Below are positions 29,714 to 39,494 of a DNA stretch of 64,000 nt, piece after piece. Source of the DNA: Fidelibacterota bacterium (GTDB taxonomy: Bacteria; Fidelibacterota; UBA2242; JAFGTP01); the NCBI GenBank assembly GCA_016934035.1, contig JAFGTP010000002.1, forward strand, positions 35,295 to 99,294, read 5' to 3'. Made by a program: the position numbers and the translations under genes. The notes beneath the pieces are model-generated. The model worked only from the letters and a program-made list of their open reading frames with translations. It was not told the DNA's origin and did not search any database. Within the stretch, counting starts at the first letter, position 1; every line of letters begins with the position of its first letter.

Positions 29714-30883
29714 TCACTCCTTTTCTTTGATGTTATAGGGTAAATCGATGAAAAAGGTGGTCCCTGATTCAATCGAACTTTCAAAATAAACTTTTCCTTT
29801 TAAATATTTTTCACCAAATAATTTCATGCTGTATGTACCGATACCTCGTCCTAATCCTTTTGTCGAAAAAGATCGTTGAAATATTTGCAATTGCACTTTT
29901 TCGTCAATGAATGCCGGATTATGAATACTGATGGATAGCCTATTTTTGTTGACGGTGCCTTTAATGGTTATTCTGTCATCGGCCTGGCTGGCCTCAGCTG
30001 CATTTTTGATCATGTTGATCAGTACCCGTTGCAATAATGTGCCGTCGGTTTTTAGATATACTTCACCGACTTCCTTTATTTCGATGTTTACATGCCGGAT
30101 AACCGGATTTTTATCAACCATTGATTGGATCATTTCCAGATACTGGGGCAAATAAAGTTCATCCTCATTTAACTGTAGCCGTCCATTTTCGGCATTGATC
30201 AGCATTCTCTGGGATTCTATTTCTTTGATCAGTTTGTCTGAAAGATTGAAAATGATATCGATCGACTCCGGGTCCGGGTCCGTGTTCATTTTTAACAATT
30301 CTGCCAGTCCGTAGAGTCCTCCGGCGGTGTTTAAAATATCATGAAAAAACACTCTTTCCAAAACTTCTTTTCTTTTTAAATCACTGATATCAATGGCAGA
30401 AATGAAAACATAGGTTGAATTTTTAAACAGAAAGGGTTTGGCCTTAATTGCCAGATCAAAAGCGTCTTTAGTTTTTGTCAGTATTCGACATTCATTTTCA
30501 CAATCTCTGCCTTCCAGTGCTGCCATGATTGCCTGCATAGCTCCGCAGGCCGTACAAAACCGGCTGGTACCGCAGCCCGCTTCCATGACATCCGAATATT
30601 TGCATTGAAGCGCCTCTCCGAGCCTGGACCCCAGTATGTCCCTCTTTACTGCTAATCCGAGGATTTCAAGGAATTTATTGTTGGCAAAAACAATCTGTCT
30701 GTTTTCATTGAGAATAAGAAAAATATTATTGGCAGCATTAGCTAATTCATTGATAAAATCAAAAGAAATAAATTCCTGATTTTGCAACAATACTTCCTGT
30801 TTAGAACTTCTTTCTACACTTCCGAGATAGGTTTCCATTCCTGCTCCTGATTTTTGATAAAAACGTGTGACATTATGAGACAA
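29714..30883 (-). CDS. PAS-domain sensor histidine kinase with Cys-rich PAS
   Basis: PAS with CGTSRFCTACG / CENECRI cysteines; H-box FFHDILNTAGG; HATPase G boxes GLGRGIGTYSMKLF. Confidence 0.85.
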   Translation of the reverse strand: MSHNVTRFYQKSGAGMETYLGSVERSSKQEVLLQNQEFISFDFINELANAANNIFLILNENRQIVFANNKFLEILGLAVKRDILGSRLGEALQCKYSDVMEAGCGTSRFCTACGAMQAIMAALEGRDCENECRILTKTKDAFDLAIKAKPFLFKNSTYVFISAIDISDLKRKEVLERVFFHDILNTAGGLYGLAELLKMNTDPDPESIDIIFNLSDKLIKEIESQRMLINAENGRLQLNEDELYLPQYLEMIQSMVDKNPVIRHVNIEIKEVGEVYLKTDGTLLQRVLINMIKNAAEASQADDRITIKGTVNKNRLSISIHNPAFIDEKVQLQIFQRSFSTKGLGRGIGTYSMKLFGEKYLKGKVYFESSIESGTTFFIDLPYNIKEKE

Positions 30884-31126
30884 AAAATATACCGTTTGAA
30901 ACTGAATCCTTTATTTCTTGAAAAATTGTGGGTCCTATTCTTTTTTTAGAAATCACTAAAAATTAAAATAATTGAATAAAAATCCACAAATATTAGTAGT
31001 ATTTAAATATTCTGTGATTTTTTATATACTTTAAGATTGCCAAATCAATAAAAATAAACTATTTTTTAGGTGTATAATCATAGTGTGAATTAAGTAATCA
31101 TTTTAATTACATAGGAGAAAACTAAT

Positions 31127-33451
31127 ATGGTCAGGCATAAATCCATTTTAGTCCTCATTTTATTTTCACTTTCTCTATCTGCCCAAACAAATTTATTGAA
31201 AGAGAAAATTTTCGAGGGATACAGAAATTCTGTCAAACATGAATTTCCAAACAATCGGGTATTATTAAAAGCAAATGGCGCAAATGATTCAAATCCGATA
31301 ATATCATCCGAATTGTTGAATCTGATTGAAACTTGCAATTCACCTGTCCTTGAAACTCCGGAAGGTCTTCTGGTCGGTTCGTCTCAAAATGGAGAAAGAA
31401 CAAAGACTTTTGAATCCCTGGTTCCCATTTATATTTACATAAAAAACGAATCAGAAATAGAGACTATTACCCCTTTTCTCACTGGTGAATACGACTTTAA
31501 TGCAAAGTTTAGCTTGCTTTCCGGATATACGACTGTGAAAAATCTCATTGAATTGGGAAAGGATATTGAAAACATCAGGCATATTCGATCAATCCTGCCC
31601 CCGGTAACCCATGCCGGCAGCACAACAACTGAGGGAGATTTAGTTCATCGAACCGATCTGGTCCGGTCAACCTATGGTTTTGATGGTACCGGCATAAAAA
31701 TTGGAATTATATCTGACGGTGTCGATAACAGGCTGACCGCCCAAATGTCCGGAGACCTTCCTGTGGACGGAGCAGGGTTGACAGTGCTCAGTAATGCATT
31801 GGGGGGAGATGAAGGAACAGCCATGCTGGAAATCGTCTATGACATGGTTCCGGGCGCAGAATTATATTTTCATGATTGTGGATCTAATTGGAATGAATTT
31901 AATGATGCAATTGATGCTTTGGTAAGTGCCGGTTGCAATATCCTTTGTGATGATATTGGCTGGCTTGCTGTTCCATTTTTTGAAGACGGTGTAATTGCTT
32001 CTCATCTGGAAAGTGTTATTAATTCTCAAAATATCATTTATACCAGTTCAGCCGGTAATGCCGGTCAAAGTCACCATCAATCCCAATTCTTTCCTCTTTC
32101 CGAGTATCCGAACTATCATGATTTTTCAGGAGGAACGTCCAGTTTGTCGGATATGTACTGTAACCTATCCAGAGGAAATAGCATTAGCATAGTGCTCCAA
32201 TGGAATGACCCTTTTGGCAATTCGGGAAATGATTATGACCTTTATCTATATTCCCGTAAATCTGATGCGATTGTAGCCAGTTCCACCAATATTCAAAATG
32301 GTAATGATGATCCGTTGGAGTTTATTAATTACACGGCAAATAATACTACAGCTGGTGATTTTGAAATATGGGTTTTCAATTCTTCTGCTTCAGGAAATGA
32401 AATAATTGAAGTGTTTCTTTATGGGAATAATTACACTAACAATACCTCACCGGTTGATGCAATTTTTGGCCATTCAGCAGCCAATGGCGTCATTAGCTGT
32501 GCTGCCGTATTTCAGGGGTCGCCGGGTTCAGTGGAACCCTTTTCTTCTCAGGGACCATCAACAATTGCCTATCCATCGGCAGAATCCAGACAAACACCCA
32601 AAATAACCGGTGTTGATGGGGTTTCTGTAACCGGAGCCGGTGGATTTCCGAATCCCTTTTATGGCACCAGTGCCGCTGCGCCTCATGTAGCAGCTGTTGC
32701 TGCAATGATCTGGTCCCATGATCCCGGTTATACAAGAGATGAGGTTATCAATATGTTATATGGTAGTGCGGTGGACCTTGGTGCCAGTGGGTTTGACAAT
32801 ATTTATGGTTTTGGCAGAGCAGATGCCTATTCAACCTATCAGGATTATTCATTACCCGTTGAACTCCAAAATTTCACCTGTTATTTTGACCAAGGTGTCG
32901 TCAATATTCAATGGCGAACAGAAAGTGAATTGAACAACCTTGGTTTTATAATAGAGAAAAAATTTAATGAAAACTGGCAGCAGATGGTTTCATTTCAAAA
33001 TGATGCCCATCTCCTGGGGCAGGGTACATCGTCAATACCGACCAATTATTATTATTCTGATCAAGCAGTGATAAGCGGCTCAACCTACCAGTATCGGTTG
33101 ATTGATATTGATTATAATGGAAATAAAACAGTACATGATGATTTAATACAGACAGTATCTATTCCGGAAAAAATGGAAAAATCAATCCAAAATTTTGCCT
33201 TGAATGGAATATATCCAAACCCTTTTAATCCTTCAGCCAATATTTCATACCAGCTGAGTGAAGAATCTCTGGTCAAAGTCAGGGTCTTTAATATTACCGG
33301 TGATTTGATAGTCGAATTAATAAACCGAAAACAATCTTCCGGCCTGCATCATATAACCTGGAACGCCGCAAATTTTGCCGGCGGCCTTTATATTGTTCAA
33401 ATCTCCAATGAAAAATTAGCAATTTCACAAAAATGTTTATTGCTGAAATAA
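31127..33451 (+). CDS. Subtilisin-like (S8) peptidase with T9SS C-terminal sorting domain
   Basis: IGIISDGVD Asp motif, TSSAGNAG, YGTSAAAPHVAAVAA Ser motif; IYPNPFNPSANISY C-terminal domain. Confidence 0.85.
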   Translation: MVRHKSILVLILFSLSLSAQTNLLKEKIFEGYRNSVKHEFPNNRVLLKANGANDSNPIISSELLNLIETCNSPVLETPEGLLVGSSQNGERTKTFESLVPIYIYIKNESEIETITPFLTGEYDFNAKFSLLSGYTTVKNLIELGKDIENIRHIRSILPPVTHAGSTTTEGDLVHRTDLVRSTYGFDGTGIKIGIISDGVDNRLTAQMSGDLPVDGAGLTVLSNALGGDEGTAMLEIVYDMVPGAELYFHDCGSNWNEFNDAIDALVSAGCNILCDDIGWLAVPFFEDGVIASHLESVINSQNIIYTSSAGNAGQSHHQSQFFPLSEYPNYHDFSGGTSSLSDMYCNLSRGNSISIVLQWNDPFGNSGNDYDLYLYSRKSDAIVASSTNIQNGNDDPLEFINYTANNTTAGDFEIWVFNSSASGNEIIEVFLYGNNYTNNTSPVDAIFGHSAANGVISCAAVFQGSPGSVEPFSSQGPSTIAYPSAESRQTPKITGVDGVSVTGAGGFPNPFYGTSAAAPHVAAVAAMIWSHDPGYTRDEVINMLYGSAVDLGASGFDNIYGFGRADAYSTYQDYSLPVELQNFTCYFDQGVVNIQWRTESELNNLGFIIEKKFNENWQQMVSFQNDAHLLGQGTSSIPTNYYYSDQAVISGSTYQYRLIDIDYNGNKTVHDDLIQTVSIPEKMEKSIQNFALNGIYPNPFNPSANISYQLSEESLVKVRVFNITGDLIVELINRKQSSGLHHITWNAANFAGGLYIVQISNEKLAISQKCLLLK

Positions 33452-33474
33452 ATTTTTAATAATTTAAAATTCTT

Positions 33475-33510
33475 AAAACCTCCTTGAGAATTTCAAAGGG
33501 AGGTTTTTTT
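33475..33510 (+). terminator. Intrinsic terminator
   Basis: AAAACCTCC...GGAGGTTTTTTT. Confidence 0.8.
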
Positions 33511-33572
33511 GATTTCTGTCACATTCCATTCCTGGGTTCTGTAATAATTTCTGATCGTTATCATAATTAAAA

Positions 33573-34241
33573 ATGGAGATGTTCAAAATGAAAAAAATCA
33601 ACAGAAAATTAGGTTTCATCATGATTGCACTAATTGCAGTAACCTTTGCGCAGGACGCAAAAATCGATTCACTCTACAAATGGAATGAACAGATGTACAA
33701 AGAACAGAGAAATGATCCTCTGGCCAATAAAAAAATGGGTATTGAAGCAAATTTATTGCGACTCCTTTTCATCGATGAAACCGTTTCAATCAGTGGGGGA
33801 TTTTCCTTATTTAATATCACCCGGCAGGCTGAAGTTGCATTTCCCTTATTTTACAACAATCCCAATGATGGTGTCAGTTTTTTTACAGCCGATTGTCATT
33901 ATCGCCATTTCCTGGGTAATACGCAAAATGGTTTTTATCTAAGCGGTTTTACCAGATATGCTAACCTGTCTGGCCATGAGAAGATAAAAAATGATGGTAT
34001 TAATGATGACGACTTCTGGTATGAAGACAGTGAAAAAGGAGAAAAAATAACCCGCTCCAAATTTGGAGTTGGTGTCGGCCTCGGTTACAGAAAATTTTCT
34101 AAAAGCGGCCTTTACTGGGGATGCAGTTTAAATTTAGGTCGGTACATTATCGGAGAAAATGAAGTGTTTTATGAAGGACCAATGATTGATCAAAAATTTA
34201 TTGTCAATGTGGAATTTTTAAAGTTTGGTTTTGCTTTTTAA
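33573..34241 (+). CDS. Hypothetical secreted/outer-membrane beta-barrel-like protein
   Basis: Signal peptide ending TFAQDAK; alternating aromatic/Gly beta-strand pattern. Confidence 0.6.
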   Translation: MEMFKMKKINRKLGFIMIALIAVTFAQDAKIDSLYKWNEQMYKEQRNDPLANKKMGIEANLLRLLFIDETVSISGGFSLFNITRQAEVAFPLFYNNPNDGVSFFTADCHYRHFLGNTQNGFYLSGFTRYANLSGHEKIKNDGINDDDFWYEDSEKGEKITRSKFGVGVGLGYRKFSKSGLYWGCSLNLGRYIIGENEVFYEGPMIDQKFIVNVEFLKFGFAF

Positions 34242-34242
34242 T

Positions 34243-34280
34243 AAAAAAAACCCCACTTGTTTTCAAGTGGGGTTTTTTTT
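34243..34280. terminator. Bidirectional intrinsic terminator
   Basis: AAAAAAAACCCCACTTG-TTTT-CAAGTGGGGTTTTTTTT between convergent genes. Confidence 0.9.
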
Positions 34281-34292
34281 ATCAGAAAATTA

Positions 34293-35078
34293 TTAATTGA
34301 TTTTATCGATCCAGGCAGATTCTCTGTGGTATTTTGTTTTTATTATGTTGAGCATCTCTCTTGCTTTTGCCTGGTCCTGGAAGGAATTTGTCCGGACACG
34401 ATACCAGGTACCGCCCTTGCTGGGTATATTCACCCTTTTGATGTAAACATCGTCTAGCCCCATTTCCTTCAATTCTTTCATTTCTTTTTCAGCAGCAGCA
34501 AAGGATTTGAAAGAGGAAATCTGAATTGTATAAATTCCTTCTTCTTTTTCATCAACTCTAGCTGGTTGTGTCTGAGATTCCGTTTTGGGTTTTACCACCG
34601 GTTCAGCCATTTCTTTGACAGGTTCTGAGATCCTCTGGGATGGGTTGTCATCCTCCAGGTAGATCGGCTCTGCTTCCGATAATTCGCTGTTGTCTGTAGT
34701 TTCTTCTGGTAAATTTGCCTGTGTTACCTGGGCAACGGCTTCACCTTTGATTTTGCATAAAAAAACTGTTTCTTTTTTTAACTTTTGGTCCGGGGTCAGC
34801 ACTTCACATTTTACTCTGTAATCCCCCGGCACATCAGGAATAAAATAAATATTATAACCATTGCTGGAAGGTTGAAAACTTAATACGCTCAGATTACTTT
34901 GCAGCGGTCTTTCCATAAAACTCCAGCTAAAAGTACATCCGAGAGTATCTGAACTGGTTTCTATTTCCGGTACTAAATAGACCGGCGATCCAGCTTCACC
35001 CGGAATTACTTTTTCCGATTCACAACTGACCATAAAAATTGATAATATTAAAATTGAAAATATTAACAGCTTTTTCAT
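34293..35078 (-). CDS. SPOR-domain lipoprotein
   Basis: Lipobox FMVSC; C-terminal YTIQISSFKSFAAAEKEMKELKEMG...WYRVRTNSFQDQAKAREML SPOR domain. Confidence 0.8.
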   Translation of the reverse strand: MKKLLIFSILILSIFMVSCESEKVIPGEAGSPVYLVPEIETSSDTLGCTFSWSFMERPLQSNLSVLSFQPSSNGYNIYFIPDVPGDYRVKCEVLTPDQKLKKETVFLCKIKGEAVAQVTQANLPEETTDNSELSEAEPIYLEDDNPSQRISEPVKEMAEPVVKPKTESQTQPARVDEKEEGIYTIQISSFKSFAAAEKEMKELKEMGLDDVYIKRVNIPSKGGTWYRVRTNSFQDQAKAREMLNIIKTKYHRESAWIDKIN

Positions 35079-35103
35079 TTTACCCTCCGATAATTTTTCT
35101 AAT

Positions 35104-35520
35104 TTAATGAATCACCTCGATAAAGGGAAAGAAAAAAGTCATTTCTCTAAGCACACTTTCTTCGCAATCAGAACCATGGACGATATTATAGGTCACATTA
35201 GTACCATAGAGTTGTCTTAAAGTGCCTTCTTCTGCCTGGGTGGGGTCTGTGTTACCAATAATTTTTCTAAAATCTTCGATGGCATTTTCTTTTCTCAGTA
35301 CCATGGGTATACAGGGGCCGGAGGTCATCATTTCCAGTAATCGTTCAAAAAAGGGTTTGCCTTTGTGGGCCGCGTAAAACTCTTCCGCCTGTTTTCTCGT
35401 GAGGTAGGTTTTTCTCATCCGTACAATTTCAAAGCCGTGTTCTTCAATAAATTCAATAGCCTTACCAGTCAATTTTCTCTGAACACAATCAGGTTTTAAA
35501 TTTGCAAATGTCAGTTCCAT
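35104..35520 (-). CDS. ndk: Nucleoside diphosphate kinase
   Basis: ELTFANLKPDCVQR...NVTYNIVHGSDCEESVLREMTFFF. Confidence 0.95.
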   Translation of the reverse strand: MELTFANLKPDCVQRKLTGKAIEFIEEHGFEIVRMRKTYLTRKQAEEFYAAHKGKPFFERLLEMMTSGPCIPMVLRKENAIEDFRKIIGNTDPTQAEEGTLRQLYGTNVTYNIVHGSDCEESVLREMTFFFPFIEVIH

Positions 35521-35676
35521 TAATTTCCTCTTTATATTAGTTAATTCATCTAACTTTTAAATATAGTTATATTCGAAATATTTATAAACCATCAATACAA
35601 AAATTTTGGGAATTGGTTTGTTATCCAGGGAAAAAATGGAGTGAAATTATAATAAGATAAAGAAAAAATGATTTAT

Positions 35677-35715
35677 CTAAAAAAACCTGGTATAGAGATT
35701 ATACCAGGTTTTCAT
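35677..35715 (-). terminator. Intrinsic terminator after arcC
   Basis: AACCTGGTAT-AGAGATT-ATACCAGGTT with flanking A/T tracts. Confidence 0.85.
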
Positions 35716-35717
35716 GA

Positions 35718-36665
35718 TTATTTTGTTATCAGGGTAATTTTATCATCAGGCAAATCATCTTTGACAGAATCCAGTGAGGTAATGATTACCTTGCTGCCAC
35801 CATTTTCCAAAAATGACAAGGCCGCTTGAATCTTGGGCCCCATGGAACCGGGCGGAAATTGACCTTCATCAAAGTAGCCTTTTAATTCATCATAGGTCAC
35901 TTTACCCAGATTTTGCTGGTTTTCTTTTCCAAAATTAATGGCTACCTGATCAACATCAGTGAGAATAAATAATTCTTCAGCTCCTATGTCGTGCGCCAGA
36001 ACGGCTGAGGCCAGGTCTTTGTCGATGACGCCATCAACACCTTCATAATCACCATTTTCATCGATATAGACGGGAATTCCGCCGCCACCAGCTGCAATCA
36101 CCACAACGCCTTCATCCACCAGGCGTTTGATGGCTCTTTTGTTGATTATCTCCAAGGGAGTTGGTGATGGGACGACTCGTCGCCAGCCTTTGTTGGGTAC
36201 TTCTTTGATGGACCAGTCAAATTTTTTTGCCAGGGCATTTATTTCCCTTTCAGTATACCAGCCGCCAACATATTTCTGAGGATTCTTGATGGCCGGGTCA
36301 TTGCCATCCACAATAATTTGTGTGGCAATGGTAACAACATCACGATCAATATCTATTTTTCGAATGGCATTTTGCAATGATTGCTCAATCATGTATCCCA
36401 TACCGCCTTCGGTATCAGCCACGCAGATTCCCAGGGGAATAATTGGTGCTTTTCCTTCTGCGGCTTCAACACGCAACAGGGCATTGCCTACCTGAGGACC
36501 ATTACCATGGGTAACGGCCAGATTATATCCTTTTTCAATTAGCCGGATGATTGCTTTTCGGCTTTTTCGTGTATTTCGAAATTGATTGGCAATGGTATCC
36601 AATTCACCCTTGGGTGAAATGGCATTGCCGCCCAAAGCCACTACTGCTGTTTTCTTTTTTCCCAT
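35718..36665 (-). CDS. arcC: Carbamate kinase
   Basis: VVALGGNAI...VTHGNGPQVGNALLR...GGGGIPVY; start at 36665. Confidence 0.94.
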   Translation of the reverse strand: MGKKKTAVVALGGNAISPKGELDTIANQFRNTRKSRKAIIRLIEKGYNLAVTHGNGPQVGNALLRVEAAEGKAPIIPLGICVADTEGGMGYMIEQSLQNAIRKIDIDRDVVTIATQIIVDGNDPAIKNPQKYVGGWYTEREINALAKKFDWSIKEVPNKGWRRVVPSPTPLEIINKRAIKRLVDEGVVVIAAGGGGIPVYIDENGDYEGVDGVIDKDLASAVLAHDIGAEELFILTDVDQVAINFGKENQQNLGKVTYDELKGYFDEGQFPPGSMGPKIQAALSFLENGGSKVIITSLDSVKDDLPDDKITLITK

Positions 36666-36748
36666 TCTCTCTCCTGAATAAGAATTTTTTCTTTGGTTGT
36701 TCAATTAATAAAAAGCAAAAATCTCTCTCTTTTCCAGTGTAAAAAACA

Positions 36749-36782
36749 AATCAACCTTGACAGTAAAAAGTCAAGGTTGATT
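36749..36782 (-). terminator. Intrinsic terminator after cpgS-like gene
   Basis: 13-bp perfect stem AATCAACCTTGAC / GTCAAGGTTGATT, T-rich on minus-strand downstream side. Confidence 0.8.
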
Positions 36783-36805
36783 GAACGATATGAAATACTT
36801 ATTTT

Positions 36806-38146
36806 TTACAGATTATGTTTTTTACAGAAGTCTCCCAAGATGTCTTCCAGTGTCGGTTCACCAATTTCCTGCAAATCATAATAAACTCGGGTTGTAGGTT
36901 TTTTGATTTTGATGATTCTGTTCAGGTCGATGGGTGTGCCGATAATGACGGCATCACATTCTGTATTATTGATGGTTGCTTCGAGGTCTTTTCGTTGTTC
37001 TTCGCCATACCCCATTGCCGGCAGCAATTGCCCGATGTTGGGATAAATTCGAAATGTTTCACTTAATTTTCCAACGGTGTAGGGGCGTGGGTCCACACAT
37101 TCCCGGGCACCATATTTTTGGGCTGCTACTGTACCGGCGCCGATTTTCATGCCGCCGTGAGTCAGCGTGGGGCCGTCTTCAACAACCAATACTCTTTTAC
37201 CTTTGATCACAGCGGGGTCGTCCACTTTGATTGGTGACGCACCATCGATGACAATCGCTTTTGGGTTGACTTTTTCGATGGATTCGCGAACTGTCTGAAT
37301 GCCTTCCGGTGATGCCGAATCCATTTTGTTGATTACAATCGCATCGGCCATTCTGAGGTTCACTTCACCCGGATAGTAATTGACTTCATCACCAGCTCTG
37401 TGGGGATCTGCAACCGTGATTGTCAAATCGGATTTGTAAAATGGAAAATCATTGTTTCCGCCATCCCAAAGAATGACATCACAGCCGGTGGGGTCTTTTT
37501 CTGCCTCTCTCAAAATGGCTTCATAATCGACACCGGCATAAATGACATTGCCGCGAACAACATGAGGCTCGTATTCTTCCATTTCCTCAATTGTACATTG
37601 ATGTTTTTCTAAATCATCTACTTCAGCAAATCTCTGGACCTTTTGGGCGATGAGGTCTCCATAAGGCATAGGATGGCGAACAGCAACCACTTTCAATCCT
37701 TTAGCCATCAGGTATTCAATGACTTTTCGGGAAGTTTGAGATTTGCCGCAACCTGTTCTGGTGGCGACTACGGAAACGACTGGTTTTGTGCTTTTGATCA
37801 TGGTATCAGCAGGCCCCAGCAACATGTAATTGGCACCGGCGGCATTAACACGCGCGCTCATGGTCATGACATGTTTATAATTCACATCACTGTAGGAAAA
37901 TACACAAAGATTAACACTTTTTTCTTTGATAATGCTCTCCAGTTCGTCTTCCGCCAAAATCGGGATGCCTTCGGGATAAAGGTCTTTCCCTGCCAGCTCC
38001 GCCGGATATTTTCTTCCGTCGATATCTGGAATTTGTGCAGCTGTAAATGCGACGACATTGTAGTCTTCATTACCTCTGAAATATGTATTAAAATTGTGGA
38101 AATCTCTGCCGGCTGCGCCGATGATAACAACATTCTGTTTACTCAT
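36806..38146 (-). CDS. Cyclic 2,3-diphosphoglycerate synthetase-like P-loop protein
   Basis: NVVIIGAAGRDFHNFN N-terminus; Walker A ATRTGCGKSQTSRK; family typically annotated cpgS-like. Confidence 0.8.
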   Translation of the reverse strand: MSKQNVVIIGAAGRDFHNFNTYFRGNEDYNVVAFTAAQIPDIDGRKYPAELAGKDLYPEGIPILAEDELESIIKEKSVNLCVFSYSDVNYKHVMTMSARVNAAGANYMLLGPADTMIKSTKPVVSVVATRTGCGKSQTSRKVIEYLMAKGLKVVAVRHPMPYGDLIAQKVQRFAEVDDLEKHQCTIEEMEEYEPHVVRGNVIYAGVDYEAILREAEKDPTGCDVILWDGGNNDFPFYKSDLTITVADPHRAGDEVNYYPGEVNLRMADAIVINKMDSASPEGIQTVRESIEKVNPKAIVIDGASPIKVDDPAVIKGKRVLVVEDGPTLTHGGMKIGAGTVAAQKYGARECVDPRPYTVGKLSETFRIYPNIGQLLPAMGYGEEQRKDLEATINNTECDAVIIGTPIDLNRIIKIKKPTTRVYYDLQEIGEPTLEDILGDFCKKHNL

Positions 38147-38462
38147 GATTTTGTCCTCTCTGATTTTATTAAATTATAAAATTCCTGTTAACATTTTTTT
38201 TCTGAAAAAATGAGAGGATGCCTTTAAACAAAACCAAAATTGTAGCGCCAGCGAATAATTAAATAAAAATAACTGGCCATGAATGTGTCCTTTTCTTGAT
38301 TTAAAATTGCAGTGCCAAATTATAATTCTTAAAAATCATTGTCAAGTGAAGATTTTTTTATTTTGTAATTTCCAATTGTAACCATTAGAATTAATGAGCT
38401 ATCCAAAGGTTGATTACCAGGATAGTACGATACAGGTAAGTCAAAAAAACAGAAATGAAATT

Positions 38463-39038
38463 ATGAATGAAATTGAAATTGTAAAACTTGCAGTACAGGG
38501 GGACCGGGCTGCCTTCGCTGAAATTGTAAAAAAATACCAGGGACGCATTTATAACCTGGGCCTGAGAATGACCGGTAATGAACAAGATGCAGAAGATATT
38601 TTACAGGAAACCTTTTTGTCGGCGTTGCAGAATATTGCAAATTTCGCCATGAAATCAGCCATTTACACATGGCTCTACAGAATTGCTGTGAACTTCGGAT
38701 TGAAAAAATTGCAACATCGCAAAAAACAATATGGTCACATTGACATTGATGATCCGGATACGGACAAACTGAGTCATGAGGCCCTACATGACTGGCCGGA
38801 TTTCAATGAACGTAAAGTCAATGATAAACATTTTCAGGAAAAATTGAATGAAGCCATGATGGAACTGCCGGAAAAATACAGGACTGTTTTCATCCTGAGG
38901 GATTTGCATGAAGTCTCCACCGTTGATACTGCCAAAATCCTGAATATCACCGAATCAAATACAAAAGTCAGATTGATGCGGGCAAGAAATTTTCTGAAAG
39001 ACAAATTAGAAGATATGTTGAGTCACGAGGAACTATAA
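38463..39038 (+). CDS. ECF-type RNA polymerase sigma factor
   Basis: Region 2 (YNLGLRMTGNEQDAEDILQETFLSAL) and region 4 (ELPEKYRTVFILRDLHEVSTVDTAKIL). Confidence 0.93.
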   Translation: MNEIEIVKLAVQGDRAAFAEIVKKYQGRIYNLGLRMTGNEQDAEDILQETFLSALQNIANFAMKSAIYTWLYRIAVNFGLKKLQHRKKQYGHIDIDDPDTDKLSHEALHDWPDFNERKVNDKHFQEKLNEAMMELPEKYRTVFILRDLHEVSTVDTAKILNITESNTKVRLMRARNFLKDKLEDMLSHEEL

Positions 39039-39316
39039 TGAAAAAAGAAAGAAATATTATGTTTGATCAGGTCTGTCTCTATCTGGGTCAAGACCTGGAT
39101 TCCGAACCCTGCAAAATCATTCAGGAACATTTACAGGTTTGCGACAATTGTGAAATCTTTGTGGATAAAATCAAAAAGACTGTAAAATTGTACAAAACCA
39201 CCAATGATTGTGAACAAATTCCCACCCAGGTGACTAAAAAATTATTTTCTGTTTTGAATCTGGACGATTTATGTCCTGAAGGAGAGGATTGTGATCAAAA
39301 AAAACATCAGCATTGA
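39038..39316 (+). CDS. Putative zinc-finger (ZAS-type) anti-sigma factor, soluble
   Basis: HLQVCDNC = HxxxCxxC; overlaps ECF sigma gene; no TM. Confidence 0.7.
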   Translation: MKKERNIMFDQVCLYLGQDLDSEPCKIIQEHLQVCDNCEIFVDKIKKTVKLYKTTNDCEQIPTQVTKKLFSVLNLDDLCPEGEDCDQKKHQH

Positions 39317-39491
39317 AGACCTGGTTGATAATTATCCCGAATTAATCATACCCTTGAAAAAACATGACATTGTCTGTGTTGCCTGCGGTGAACCTTTGTG
39401 GGGGACACTGGGAGAACTCATGGACAAAAAAAAGATTGAAAACCAGGATGAGATTATTGAAGAAATGAACCAAATTATCAAGGAAAAATAA
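39291..39491 (+). CDS. DUF1858-like small protein
   Basis: IEDLVDNYPELIIPLKKHDIVCVACGEPLWGTLGELM. Confidence 0.75.
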   Translation: MIKKNISIEDLVDNYPELIIPLKKHDIVCVACGEPLWGTLGELMDKKKIENQDEIIEEMNQIIKEK

Positions 39492-39494
39492 AAA

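Noticed and set aside
37643-38179. 178-aa plus-strand ORF opposite cpgS-like gene
   Set aside because: Antisense shadow ORF of a well-supported CDS.
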